Notes: generated from the letters alone by a model not told the origin. DNA of 64,000 nt from Microcosmobacter mediterraneus (GCF_031846265.1 NZ_JAVRIA010000003.1:62001-126000), one strand, 5' to 3'. Positions 8,806 to 16,676 are shown, counted from the stretch's first letter. Program-made: numbers and translations.

Positions 8806-9538
8806 ATTCTTTAGACATATTCGAAAATCCTTACTCATGGAAAACAAAACAGGCAAGTACTTTAAATACGCTATAGGCGAGATTATCCTTGTCGTTATTG
8901 GGATTCTCATCGCCTTACAGATTAATACTTGGAATGAGAACAGAAAAGAGGTTTTAGAAGAAAGTTCCATCCTTCAAAACCTAAATGATGAGTTTTCAGA
9001 AAACAAGAAAATGTATGACCAAAATATAGTCGAAACAGAAAATGCAAAACAAATAGGATATACCATAATGAATCTTATGGGAAAATCCGAGGAGCACTTA
9101 AAAAAACAAAATATAGATAGCCTTTTATTTATGCTTCTAGAACCAGGTGAGTATAGACCAAGCGAGAATACGATCAATGACCTCATACAGTCTGGTAGAC
9201 TTAGGCTATTAAAAAATAAAGCTCTTAAACTATTACTCTATAATTGGCAAAGCCAACTCAAAGACTTTAAGGTTGCTATTGAACGCGCAGAACTCAAAAT
9301 TGACAATGAATTGGTACCCTATTTATCCAAACATTATGCATTAAAAGATATAGACAAATATGGCGCATTAAATTGGAAAGAAAATACAAGTCTTAAAATA
9401 GATAAGTATGCTATTTTTAATGATATTGAGTTTGAAAACATTACGGACGACTATCTTTATAGAGTCGTTGCAGCTGAAAAGAGTTTAAAACGAATCGGAA
9501 CTATTTTAGACGCTATTTTGGCAGAAACGAATAAATAA
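8798..9538 (+). CDS. DUF6090 family membrane protein, paralogue 9 of 9
   Basis: The product has 246 residues and is the last member of the array. It has the MIKFFRHIRKSLLMENKTGK start, the standard membrane helix, and the second motif QSGRLRLLKNKAL near residue 130. The stop at 9538 is 22 nt before the aldehyde dehydrogenase gene, so the array may read into the kynurenine-pathway genes. No known domain beyond DUF6090. Confidence 0.85.
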   Translation: MIKFFRHIRKSLLMENKTGKYFKYAIGEIILVVIGILIALQINTWNENRKEVLEESSILQNLNDEFSENKKMYDQNIVETENAKQIGYTIMNLMGKSEEHLKKQNIDSLLFMLLEPGEYRPSENTINDLIQSGRLRLLKNKALKLLLYNWQSQLKDFKVAIERAELKIDNELVPYLSKHYALKDIDKYGALNWKENTSLKIDKYAIFNDIEFENITDDYLYRVVAAEKSLKRIGTILDAILAETNK

Positions 9539-9560
9539 ATCTTAGATTTATAGCTATATA

Positions 9561-11000
9561 ATGGACATTCAAAATTACATAAACGGTAACTTTCAAAATC
9601 CAATACAAAATAATTGGATTGACAATTACAATCCATCTAATGGAGCGATATATAGTCAAATCCCAAACTCCACAACAGAAGATGTAGAAGAAGCCTATAA
9701 AGCGGCAAAGATTGCTTTTAAGCAATGGTGTACGACCACACTAGAAGAACGTAGTAGAATCATGCTCAAAATTTCAGAGTTGATAGAAGCAAATTTAGAT
9801 CGCCTAGCAGAGGCCGAAAGTAAAGACAATGGCAAACCAGTAGCTCTTGCCAAAATGATAGATATTCCTAGAGCATCAAGCAACTTCCGCTTTTTTGCAA
9901 ATGCTTTAACGCAGTTTGCAAGTGAAAGCCATGAGAGTGTTGGGCAAAATGCTATTAATTATACATTGCGTCAACCTATTGGTGTCGTAGGCTGTATATC
10001 GCCTTGGAATCTTCCACTGTATTTATTTAGTTGGAAAATAGCGCCAGCTATTGCAGCTGGTAATTGTGTGGTTGCAAAACCAAGTGAAGTTACGCCAATG
10101 ACAGCTTATTTATTAGGTGAACTATGTAATGAGGCTGGATTACCAAAAGGTGTACTCAATATTGTTCATGGTTTAGGTACCACAACAGGTCAAGCCATTG
10201 TGGAGCATCCAGGCATTAAAGCCATAAGTTTTACAGGAGGTACAGCAACTGGAGCACATATCGCCAAAGTCGCTGCTCCAATGTTCAAGAAGCTCTCTTT
10301 AGAACTTGGTGGGAAAAACCCAAACATTATTTTTGCCGATTGCGATTATGACGATATGTTAAAGACCACAGTACGTTCGTCTTTTGCAAATCAAGGTCAG
10401 ATTTGCCTTTGTGGAAGTCGAATTTTTATTGAAGAATCGATCTACGAAAAATTCAAAGTTGATTTTGTAGAGCGTATAAAAACATTAAAAGTTGGTCATC
10501 CATCTGAAGCAGATACTAAAGTTGGTGCTTTAGTTTCTAAACCACATTTAGAAAAAGTGATGCGTTATATCGACATCGCAAAAGAGGAGGGCGGAACTGT
10601 TTTATGTGGCGGAAATAAGGTGACTGTAGAAGGTTATGAAAATGGTTATTATTTAGAACCTACAGTTATAGAAGTTCCAACAGACGACTGTCGCGTAAAC
10701 CAAGAAGAAATATTTGGTCCAGTCGTTACGATTATGCCTTTTAAAACAGAAGATGAAGTGTTACAAATGGCAAACAAAGTTAAATATGGACTTTCAGCAA
10801 CACTCTGGACCAACGATTTAAAACGCACTATGAGAATGACTAAGCAGCTTGAAGCTGGAATTGTTTGGGTAAATACTTGGCTTATGCGAGATTTACGAAC
10901 ACCATTTGGAGGTGTTAAAAATTCTGGCGTTGGTCGTGAAGGTGGCTTTGAAGCCTTACGCTTTTTTACAGAAGCAAAAAATGTATGTATAAAATATTAG
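9561..11000 (+). CDS. Aldehyde dehydrogenase, probable 2-aminomuconic semialdehyde dehydrogenase
   Basis: This 479-residue NAD(P)-dependent ALDH shows the full active site. The cofactor segment is FTGGTATG, the general base is Glu248 in LELGGKNP, and the nucleophile is Cys282 in QGQICLCGSR. The QICLCGSRIF stretch resembles the ALDH8/2-aminomuconic semialdehyde dehydrogenase group. The neighbours are 3-hydroxyanthranilate dioxygenase and ACMS decarboxylase, so it most likely oxidises 2-aminomuconate 6-semialdehyde to 2-aminomuconate in the cytoplasm. Together with the RidA-like protein at 1-180 it would complete the pathway to 4-oxalocrotonate. The SDR gene begins 1 nt after its stop. Confidence 0.88.
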   Translation: MDIQNYINGNFQNPIQNNWIDNYNPSNGAIYSQIPNSTTEDVEEAYKAAKIAFKQWCTTTLEERSRIMLKISELIEANLDRLAEAESKDNGKPVALAKMIDIPRASSNFRFFANALTQFASESHESVGQNAINYTLRQPIGVVGCISPWNLPLYLFSWKIAPAIAAGNCVVAKPSEVTPMTAYLLGELCNEAGLPKGVLNIVHGLGTTTGQAIVEHPGIKAISFTGGTATGAHIAKVAAPMFKKLSLELGGKNPNIIFADCDYDDMLKTTVRSSFANQGQICLCGSRIFIEESIYEKFKVDFVERIKTLKVGHPSEADTKVGALVSKPHLEKVMRYIDIAKEEGGTVLCGGNKVTVEGYENGYYLEPTVIEVPTDDCRVNQEEIFGPVVTIMPFKTEDEVLQMANKVKYGLSATLWTNDLKRTMRMTKQLEAGIVWVNTWLMRDLRTPFGGVKNSGVGREGGFEALRFFTEAKNVCIKY

Positions 11001-11001
11001 A

Positions 11002-11784
11002 ATGGATTTAAAATTAAACAACAAATACGCCTTAGTTTGTGGAAGTACAGCTGGTATAGGGAAAGCCACAGCAATGGCATTAGCTGCAGAAGGTGTTCAA
11101 GTGACACTTATTGCTAGAAATGAAGCCAAGTTAAAAATTACTTTAGCTGAATTACCACAACAACGATCACATGATTATATCGTAGCAGATTTTTCAGACC
11201 CAGCAGATTTAGAAGCTAAAGTCTCTGAGTATATTAATACTAATCATGGCTTTCACATTTTAGTAAATAATACAGGTGGTCCAAAAGGAGGCCCAATATT
11301 TTATGCAGAAGTTAGTGAGTTTGAACAAGCATTTACACAGCATCTAAAGTGTAATCATGTACTAGCTCAAGCTGTCGTAACTTTTATGAAGAGTGAAAAC
11401 TATGGTCGAATAATAAACGTAATCTCAACATCTGTAAAACAACCTCTAGACGGATTAGGTGTTAGTAATACTATTAGAGGTGCAGTTGCTAATTGGAGTA
11501 AAACCTTAGCAAATGAGCTTGGACAATTTGGCATTACTGTAAATAATGTATTACCAGGAGCAACTGGTACAGAACGTCTAGCTCAAATTATAAAAAATAA
11601 ATCTGCTAAAACTGGTAAGACAGAAGAGGAAGCATCTAATGCCATGAAAAGTGCAGTGCCTGCAAAACGTTTTGCAAAACCAGAAGAGATTGCCAATGCT
11701 ATTACGTTTTTAGCGAGCGAAGCTGCTGCCTATATTAACGGAATAAATCTACCAGTTGATGGTGGGCGAACAAAAAGTTTGTAA
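11002..11784 (+). CDS. SDR-fold protein with non-canonical active site
   Basis: This 260-residue Rossmann protein has the short-chain dehydrogenase plan: GSTAGIG cofactor loop (residues 14-20), an NNTGG motif (89-93) and a C-terminal DGG. The catalytic YxxxK is replaced by SNTIR (Ser155, Arg159), while Ser142-Ser144 remain in place. Similar divergent SDRs are usually annotated as 3-oxoacyl-ACP-reductase-like. Its position, 1 nt after the ALDH gene and upstream of the dioxygenase, ties it to the kynurenine-pathway operon, but its reaction is not known. It may act on a pathway intermediate by an altered mechanism, or be a binding protein. Confidence 0.8.
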   Translation: MDLKLNNKYALVCGSTAGIGKATAMALAAEGVQVTLIARNEAKLKITLAELPQQRSHDYIVADFSDPADLEAKVSEYINTNHGFHILVNNTGGPKGGPIFYAEVSEFEQAFTQHLKCNHVLAQAVVTFMKSENYGRIINVISTSVKQPLDGLGVSNTIRGAVANWSKTLANELGQFGITVNNVLPGATGTERLAQIIKNKSAKTGKTEEEASNAMKSAVPAKRFAKPEEIANAITFLASEAAAYINGINLPVDGGRTKSL

Positions 11785-11839
11785 TTTTATAACAACTAAA
11801 ATTTGCGTGAAGGATTGAAGTGGTATCCTTTTTTTGTCT

Positions 11840-11859
11840 GGTTGAGCGCAGTCGAAACC
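11840..11859. repeat. Short dispersed palindrome-like repeat upstream of nbaC
   Basis: A GGTT...AACC-bounded unit with core GAGCGCAGTCGAA lies in the 141-nt gap between the SDR and dioxygenase genes. The same core, with one T for C, occurs on the opposite strand in the element at 31561-31582. I see no ORF or clear promoter in the rest of this gap. Confidence 0.55.
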
Positions 11860-11925
11860 TATTAGATAAAAAAAGATTTAACGGAAAGCCTGACCTGTAA
11901 GGGCACGCCAAAATAAAATAAACTC

Positions 11926-12417
11926 ATGAGTAAATTAGTTTCACCCTTAAACTTCAAAGACTGGATAGAAGAAAACAGACATCTTCTAAAACCACCAGTA
12001 GGTAACAAAGTCGTATGGAAAGATGCTGATGTTATTGTTATGGTTGTTGGTGGTCCAAACAGTAGAAAAGATTATCATTATAATGAGACACCTGAGTTTT
12101 TCTATCAAATTGAAGGTGATATTGTACTCAAGGTTATAGAAGAAGGAATACCAAAGGATATACACATAAAAGAAGGCGAAATATTTGTATTACCACCAAA
12201 AATCCCTCATTCACCAAGGCGAGGTGCAAATACCGTAGGATTAGTTATAGAATATCCAAGACCAGTAGGTGTAAAGGATAAACTACAATGGTACTCTGAA
12301 GACAATGGAAACTTACTTTACGAAGAAGAATTCACTTTAGACAATATTGAGACAGATATGCCAGCAATTTTTGATAGATATTACAACACTATCCAAAAAC
12401 AAAACTCAAAAGATTGA
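11926..12417 (+). CDS. nbaC: 3-hydroxyanthranilate 3,4-dioxygenase
   Basis: This 163-residue single-cupin iron dioxygenase opens the ring of 3-hydroxyanthranilate to 2-amino-3-carboxymuconate 6-semialdehyde. The catalytic set is at the classical positions: Arg47, His51 and Glu57 in NSRKDYHYNETPEF, His95 in KIPHSPRR, Arg99 and Glu109. Many bacterial homologues have a second rubredoxin-like iron site made of two CxxC pairs in the C-terminal part. Here that region (residues about 120-163) contains no cysteine and ends early, so the second metal site is absent. The gene's TGA stop overlaps the TTG start of the ACMS decarboxylase, which suggests coupled translation of consecutive pathway steps. 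Confidence 0.93.
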   Translation: MSKLVSPLNFKDWIEENRHLLKPPVGNKVVWKDADVIVMVVGGPNSRKDYHYNETPEFFYQIEGDIVLKVIEEGIPKDIHIKEGEIFVLPPKIPHSPRRGANTVGLVIEYPRPVGVKDKLQWYSEDNGNLLYEEEFTLDNIETDMPAIFDRYYNTIQKQNSKD

Positions 12418-13502
12418 AAGACAAAAGAAAACTTAGAATAAACGGTCACTCGCACCTACTTCCCTATCCTGAGGAAATTCCTCAATTCATGAAGGATAAA
12501 GGTATTTTTTGGGTAGATAAGGACCGTAAATTTATGCTCCAAAAAGATTGGAATAGACCAATCACAGATTCTAGTTTTTTCTTAAACGAGAAACTGGCTT
12601 GGATGGAACATTTTAAGATAGATCATGCTGTAGTACTTAATCTTTCCCAACTCTATGGCAATGGATTACGTTTAGAAGAAATGAAGCAAGCTCTTCGTTT
12701 TCAGAACGATTTTAATGCTAGAGTACAACATGAGAATCCAAGCAAATTTACGTGTGGCTTTGTAGTACATCCAGGTTTTGTTCGAGGTGCTTGTTGGGAG
12801 ATTGAGCGTTGTGTGGAAGTATTAGGCATGCGTTTATTATGTTTACCAACCCATTATATGGATACTATTGGTACTTGGCGCTGTATTTTTGATGAAGAAA
12901 ATGAGCCTATTTTTGAATTAGCTGACAAATATAATTTAGCAGTTGAAGTACATCCTTACGATGGGGAGAAATTTATTAAACTTCAAAATACCTCGTGGCG
13001 TTTTCATTTGATATGGATGCTTGCACAATGTGCAGATGCTTATCATTTTTTAACACTAAACGGTTACTACGAAAAGTATAAGAATATGCGTATTTGTTTT
13101 GCACATGGTGGACAACTAGCACAAATTAATCTTGGACGACGTATACAAGGATTTGACGGAAGACCAGATTTATTTAAAGATAAAAGCCATCCAAGAAAAG
13201 CCGTTGGTCATAAAAACATATTCTTTGACACCTTAGTACATGATACTGGTGGTCTTGAATTACTGATTAAAAATCAAGGTTCTGATCAAGTGTTAATGGG
13301 CTTAGATGATCCTTATCCTCTTGGTGAAATGGAGAGTGAAAAGCAATCGTCTTATCCTGGCAAAATTCTTGATTTGGCTATTGAAAGAGATATTATTACC
13401 GAAACTGAGCGTGATTCAATTTGGGAGGATAATGTTATTCAATGGTTATGTGGTGATGATACTAATGCAAAGGAAAAACTGATAAATAGAATTTTAGGAT
13501 AA
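12414..13502 (+). CDS. 2-amino-3-carboxymuconate-6-semialdehyde decarboxylase (ACMSD)
   Basis: This 362-residue zinc amidohydrolase-superfamily decarboxylase turns the dioxygenase product into 2-aminomuconate 6-semialdehyde. Metal ligands are visible: His12 and His14 in GHSH, His181 in VEVHPYDG, His232 in CFAHGG and Asp299 in MGLDDPYPLGE. The only reasonable start is TTG at 12414, giving MKDKRKLRINGHSH. It overlaps the upstream TGA stop as ATTGA, and there is no ATG before the HSH motif. The stop overlaps the methyltransferase start by 1 nt (TAATG). Family and context agree, so the assignment is strong. Confidence 0.93.
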   Translation: MKDKRKLRINGHSHLLPYPEEIPQFMKDKGIFWVDKDRKFMLQKDWNRPITDSSFFLNEKLAWMEHFKIDHAVVLNLSQLYGNGLRLEEMKQALRFQNDFNARVQHENPSKFTCGFVVHPGFVRGACWEIERCVEVLGMRLLCLPTHYMDTIGTWRCIFDEENEPIFELADKYNLAVEVHPYDGEKFIKLQNTSWRFHLIWMLAQCADAYHFLTLNGYYEKYKNMRICFAHGGQLAQINLGRRIQGFDGRPDLFKDKSHPRKAVGHKNIFFDTLVHDTGGLELLIKNQGSDQVLMGLDDPYPLGEMESEKQSSYPGKILDLAIERDIITETERDSIWEDNVIQWLCGDDTNAKEKLINRILG

Positions 13503-14146
13503 TGCAATTTATTTCTGAGACTTTAGATAACTACGTCGCTAATCACACCGAAGACGAGCCAGAATTATTACAACAACTCACCAGAGAAACCTACCAGAAA
13601 ATTTTGCAACCACGAATGCTTAGTGGTCATTATCAAGGTAGGGTACTCAGTATCATTTCTAAATTGGTAAACCCTAAAACTATTCTAGAGATAGGTACCT
13701 ATACTGGGTATTCGGCACTATGTTTAGCTGAAGGTCTTCAAAATAATGGAATGCTTCATACCATTGATATTAATGAGGAGCTTCATGATTTTTCTCAAAA
13801 CTATTTTGATAAATCTGAATTCAAAAATCAAATAAAACAATACACTGGTAATGCACTAGATATTATACCAAAACTAAACACTAGTTTTGATTTAGTATTT
13901 ATAGATGCAGATAAACCAAACTATTTAAACTATTTTAATCTAATCATAGATAAGCTTAACAAAGGAGGACTTATTTTATCTGATAATGTGTTATGGAGTG
14001 GTAAAATACTGGATACAGAATTTAAAAAAGAGGATCTCTCTACACCTGCACTTATTGCTTATAACAAACATCTTAAAGAAGATCCTAGAATAGAAACTGT
14101 GCTTTTACCTATAAGAGATGGGTTAACACTAAGTAGAAAGCTTTAA
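13502..14146 (+). CDS. Class I SAM-dependent O-methyltransferase (CCoAOMT/COMT-like)
   Basis: The product has 214 residues. The SAM-binding motif is LEIGTYTGYSALCLAEG (from about residue 61), the acidic loop is HTIDINEE, and DLVFIDADKPNYLNYF supplies the metal-binding aspartate region typical of cation-dependent O-methyltransferases. It also has LSDNVLWSG. Such enzymes methylate catechol-like hydroxyls. It is translationally joined to ACMSD (TAATG), so a substrate related to 3-hydroxyanthranilate or 3-hydroxykynurenine is possible, but this is inference from context only. Confidence 0.88.
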   Translation: MQFISETLDNYVANHTEDEPELLQQLTRETYQKILQPRMLSGHYQGRVLSIISKLVNPKTILEIGTYTGYSALCLAEGLQNNGMLHTIDINEELHDFSQNYFDKSEFKNQIKQYTGNALDIIPKLNTSFDLVFIDADKPNYLNYFNLIIDKLNKGGLILSDNVLWSGKILDTEFKKEDLSTPALIAYNKHLKEDPRIETVLLPIRDGLTLSRKL

Positions 14147-14149
14147 AGT

Positions 14150-14719
14150 ATGTTAATTTCGTTTAAAAAACTATTAGTAATTGCTATTGGTATTGAAGTT
14201 ATTATAGTCTCAATTTGCTACTGTATTACTTCAACTAACAATGAGCTTTTTATGTATGCTGCAAGATACTCTGGTCGGTTTTCTCTTCTCGTTTTTTTAA
14301 TCACTTTTTTGAAGTATATAGAAAGTATACGAAATACTAAACTAATAAATCCAAGCTTTACAAAATTCATGTCAATTTTTGCAATTGTACATCTGATCCA
14401 TTTTATGTTTTTGGCAACTAATGTTTGTCTCAATGAAATACCATTGGAGATTCCAAAAGTAATTGGTGGTGCTTTAGCTTATTTAATGATTGTAGTTGCA
14501 CCTCTTAAGTTTAATCAATTATCTAAAACTTTACAAGTCATCTACTTTTACTATGTAAGTTTAGTAATGATATTAACCTATGTTGCTAGAATAAAAGGTG
14601 ATTTTAAAGGTGCAGAACCTTTTTGGTTTCACTATGTAGCTTTTAGTATTTTACTACTATTTTGCATGAGTTTTGGTTTTGAATTATATCAACAATTCAA
14701 AAAAAAACCTCTTCACTAA
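14150..14719 (+). CDS. Polytopic membrane protein of unknown function
   Basis: The product has 189 residues with about six hydrophobic helices (roughly 6-26, 40-58, 71-92, 104-120, 126-146, 158-182). ARYSGRFSLLVFL and HLIHFMFLATN recall the first helices of ferric-reductase-like membrane domains, but the match is too weak to assign. It starts 3 nt after the methyltransferase stop and is the last gene of the + strand operon. Its final codons (KKKPLH and stop) lie inside the terminator hairpin at 14707-14726. Confidence 0.75.
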   Translation: MLISFKKLLVIAIGIEVIIVSICYCITSTNNELFMYAARYSGRFSLLVFLITFLKYIESIRNTKLINPSFTKFMSIFAIVHLIHFMFLATNVCLNEIPLEIPKVIGGALAYLMIVVAPLKFNQLSKTLQVIYFYYVSLVMILTYVARIKGDFKGAEPFWFHYVAFSILLLFCMSFGFELYQQFKKKPLH

Positions 14720-14733
14720 GGAAGAGGCTATTT
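14700..14733. terminator. Bidirectional intrinsic terminator between convergent operons
   Basis: Stem CCTCTTC (14707-14713), loop ACTAAG, stem GAAGAGG (14720-14726). It is flanked by a run of A on the left (U-tail for the - strand) and CTATTTTTAAATTT on the right (U-rich for the + strand). It serves the kynurenine-pathway operon and the subtilase gene, and the + strand gene's stop codon sits within the loop. Confidence 0.85.
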
Positions 14734-14748
14734 TTAAATTTATATTTT

Positions 14749-16257
14749 TTATTGAACAGCTTGTAACGCATCAATATTACCATAACCAAAATTACTGTTT
14801 TTGTAAGGGTAGAAATCTGAAGACTGCTTTAATCTATTCAACACCTGAGTTCTAGACCAACTAGGATATCTAGACCATACCAACGCTGCGATACCTGCTG
14901 TAGTTGCAGTTGCTACAGAAGAACCTCCTGTATAACGTCTCTGATTGTTGTAAAAACTTAGAACTGGTGGTGCCTTACTTGTATTATTATCACCTTCCAT
15001 AATAATTGTAAAGTCAATTTTATTTCCACTATGACATGTATTACAACGCTCATAATTAGAACCATCATCAACACCAGTAACTGCTATAGTTTCACTCATA
15101 GTAGCAGGAAAAATAACACCGAATCCATTTGTAAAACTTGTGGATGTTCCGCCTGCAGCAAAAATCAGTTTTCCTCTACTGTGAGCATATCTAACTGCAT
15201 CTCTAACGTTGCCTATAGACCATACATAACCAATAGACATTGATATAATCTTAACATCACTCCTATTACCTAATTGCACTAAGGCATCACTAACGCCTTT
15301 ACGTTCATGATAATCATTTAACAAGACATCTTCGGTAGCTCTATACGCTACTAGATTAGAGTTATAGGCTACTCCAACAGGCATACCATTATCATTTCTT
15401 GGAGCTGCAATAGTTGAAGCCATAGCTGTACCATGACCACACTTATCATGTGGTCCATCATAATTATTAGACCACCACCACCAAGAATCTATAAACGTAC
15501 CATACTTCTGAACGTAGCGTCCATTTGAATAGCCATCATTAAAACCAGAGGAATTAAGTAGCGATTGAGATAGTGAAACTCCAGTATCGATAAGCCCAAC
15601 AGTAACTCCAGATCCTGTACTTACATTCCAAGCTGAAGGTATGTTGTGTTCATAAAAATTCCATGCTACTTGGGCATTGTTAGGTGCTATAGTTGAATAA
15701 TGCGATGGATTTATATAATCGGCATTTTTATCACACCCAGAACTAGATCGCTGCATGTTAGCATTTGCTATTTCAAACTTATTATAACCATTTGGCTCAA
15801 TATACCTCACATTAGGATTTTGTCTTAATGCAATTACTGTCTTAATATCTTTTACCTCTATATCAAAAACATTAATTACAGTATGAGATACGATTTTGAT
15901 ATCGTTTAAATCTAAGGCTTCGTTTTCACTTATTAGCTTAACTAAATCTTGCTTTTTAGTTTCTAAAGCTTCATCCCTAACCTCACTAAAACTCTCACCC
16001 TCATTTCCATAACCTACTGTAAGTATATAATCTCCATGTGTTAAAGCACTCCAAATAAAGTGTTCATCTGTATCTTCCCAATTAAACTCACCGTTATTAG
16101 AAAACGATTCATTAATCCTGGCATTTATTTCATCAACAGTAAGTGGATCTTTAGGGAAATCTAAAGTTTCTTCTATAAAGCTATTATCTTTTGTACAAGC
16201 ATTAAAATTTAGGATAACTACTAATATAAGTAGTATCCTTACGAAAAGTTTTTTCAT
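14749..16257 (-). CDS. S8 family (subtilisin-like) serine peptidase, probable lipoprotein
   Basis: The product has 502 residues. The signal sequence ends in FNAC with Cys21, suggesting a lipoprotein anchored in the envelope. A prodomain-like region (about 40-160) precedes the catalytic domain with Asp224 (GLIDTG), His275 (CGHGTAMAS) and Ser447 (GGSSVATAT). The residue normally supplying the oxyanion-hole Asn (AAGN) reads AAGG here (Gly370). The gene stands alone, with the bidirectional terminator downstream and AT-rich DNA upstream. Activity is likely but the Asn loss deserves attention. Confidence 0.88.
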   Translation of the reverse strand: MKKLFVRILLILVVILNFNACTKDNSFIEETLDFPKDPLTVDEINARINESFSNNGEFNWEDTDEHFIWSALTHGDYILTVGYGNEGESFSEVRDEALETKKQDLVKLISENEALDLNDIKIVSHTVINVFDIEVKDIKTVIALRQNPNVRYIEPNGYNKFEIANANMQRSSSGCDKNADYINPSHYSTIAPNNAQVAWNFYEHNIPSAWNVSTGSGVTVGLIDTGVSLSQSLLNSSGFNDGYSNGRYVQKYGTFIDSWWWWSNNYDGPHDKCGHGTAMASTIAAPRNDNGMPVGVAYNSNLVAYRATEDVLLNDYHERKGVSDALVQLGNRSDVKIISMSIGYVWSIGNVRDAVRYAHSRGKLIFAAGGTSTSFTNGFGVIFPATMSETIAVTGVDDGSNYERCNTCHSGNKIDFTIIMEGDNNTSKAPPVLSFYNNQRRYTGGSSVATATTAGIAALVWSRYPSWSRTQVLNRLKQSSDFYPYKNSNFGYGNIDALQAVQ

Positions 16258-16382
16258 TAATAATTGATTTAGTTGGTTAATTTATTTTTCTAAATATATT
16301 AATTATCAATAAAATTTATAAAGTGAAAATGAAAAATATTCAATAAAGTTATTAAGAAATTACAGATTATTCAATCAGTGGA

Positions 16383-16664
16383 TTATCGTTTTATAGATCC
16401 TGTAAAATCTCCTAAATCGTCTTTTACTTTATTAATCTCATCATTAATGTCTTTTGCGACATCTGTATCTATACCTTGTTGCTCGGCACTTTTTGTGATT
16501 TCGTGTTTAATATCGTTAGTAGCATTACGTAATGTTTTCATGCCTTTACCAAGACCTTTAGCTATTTCTGGTAATCTATCTGCACCAAATACCATAATCA
16601 CAATAAAAAGGATAAAGACTATCTCTGTTCCGCCGATAAATAAAAATGTTGTTACCTGAATCAC
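16383..16664 (-). CDS. tatA: Sec-independent translocase subunit TatA/TatE
   Basis: The product has 93 residues: a short N-terminal membrane helix (TEIVFILFIVIMVFGADRLPEI) with the FG hinge, then the amphipathic helix AKGLGKGMKTLRNA and a charged tail. This is the TatA layout for twin-arginine export of folded proteins. The frame starts with GTG at 16664. A TATATTTG promoter element (16669-16676) ends only a few bases upstream, so the mRNA may have almost no leader. An ORF on the other strand over the same span is a shadow. Confidence 0.9.
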   Translation of the reverse strand: MIQVTTFLFIGGTEIVFILFIVIMVFGADRLPEIAKGLGKGMKTLRNATNDIKHEITKSAEQQGIDTDVAKDINDEINKVKDDLGDFTGSIKR

Positions 16665-16668
16665 ATTG

Positions 16669-16676
16669 CAAATATA
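16669..16676 (-). promoter_or_regulatory. Flavobacterial -7 promoter element for tatA
   Basis: TATATTTG fits TAnnTTTG and lies 4 nt before the GTG start. No TTG at the usual upstream distance was seen, so this is a half-site call. Confidence 0.45.

Noticed and set aside
2700..9500. Possible direct-repeat array or CRISPR-like pattern
   Set aside because: The repeated blocks are the coding heads of full-length genes about 750 nt apart, not short repeats with spacers.
14673..14855. Small + strand ORF across the terminator at 14.7 kb
   Set aside because: It crosses the terminator and the antisense of the subtilase gene and resembles no protein family.
16378..16659. 93-codon ORF antisense to tatA
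   Set aside because: The opposite strand is a clear TatA; this one is its shadow.
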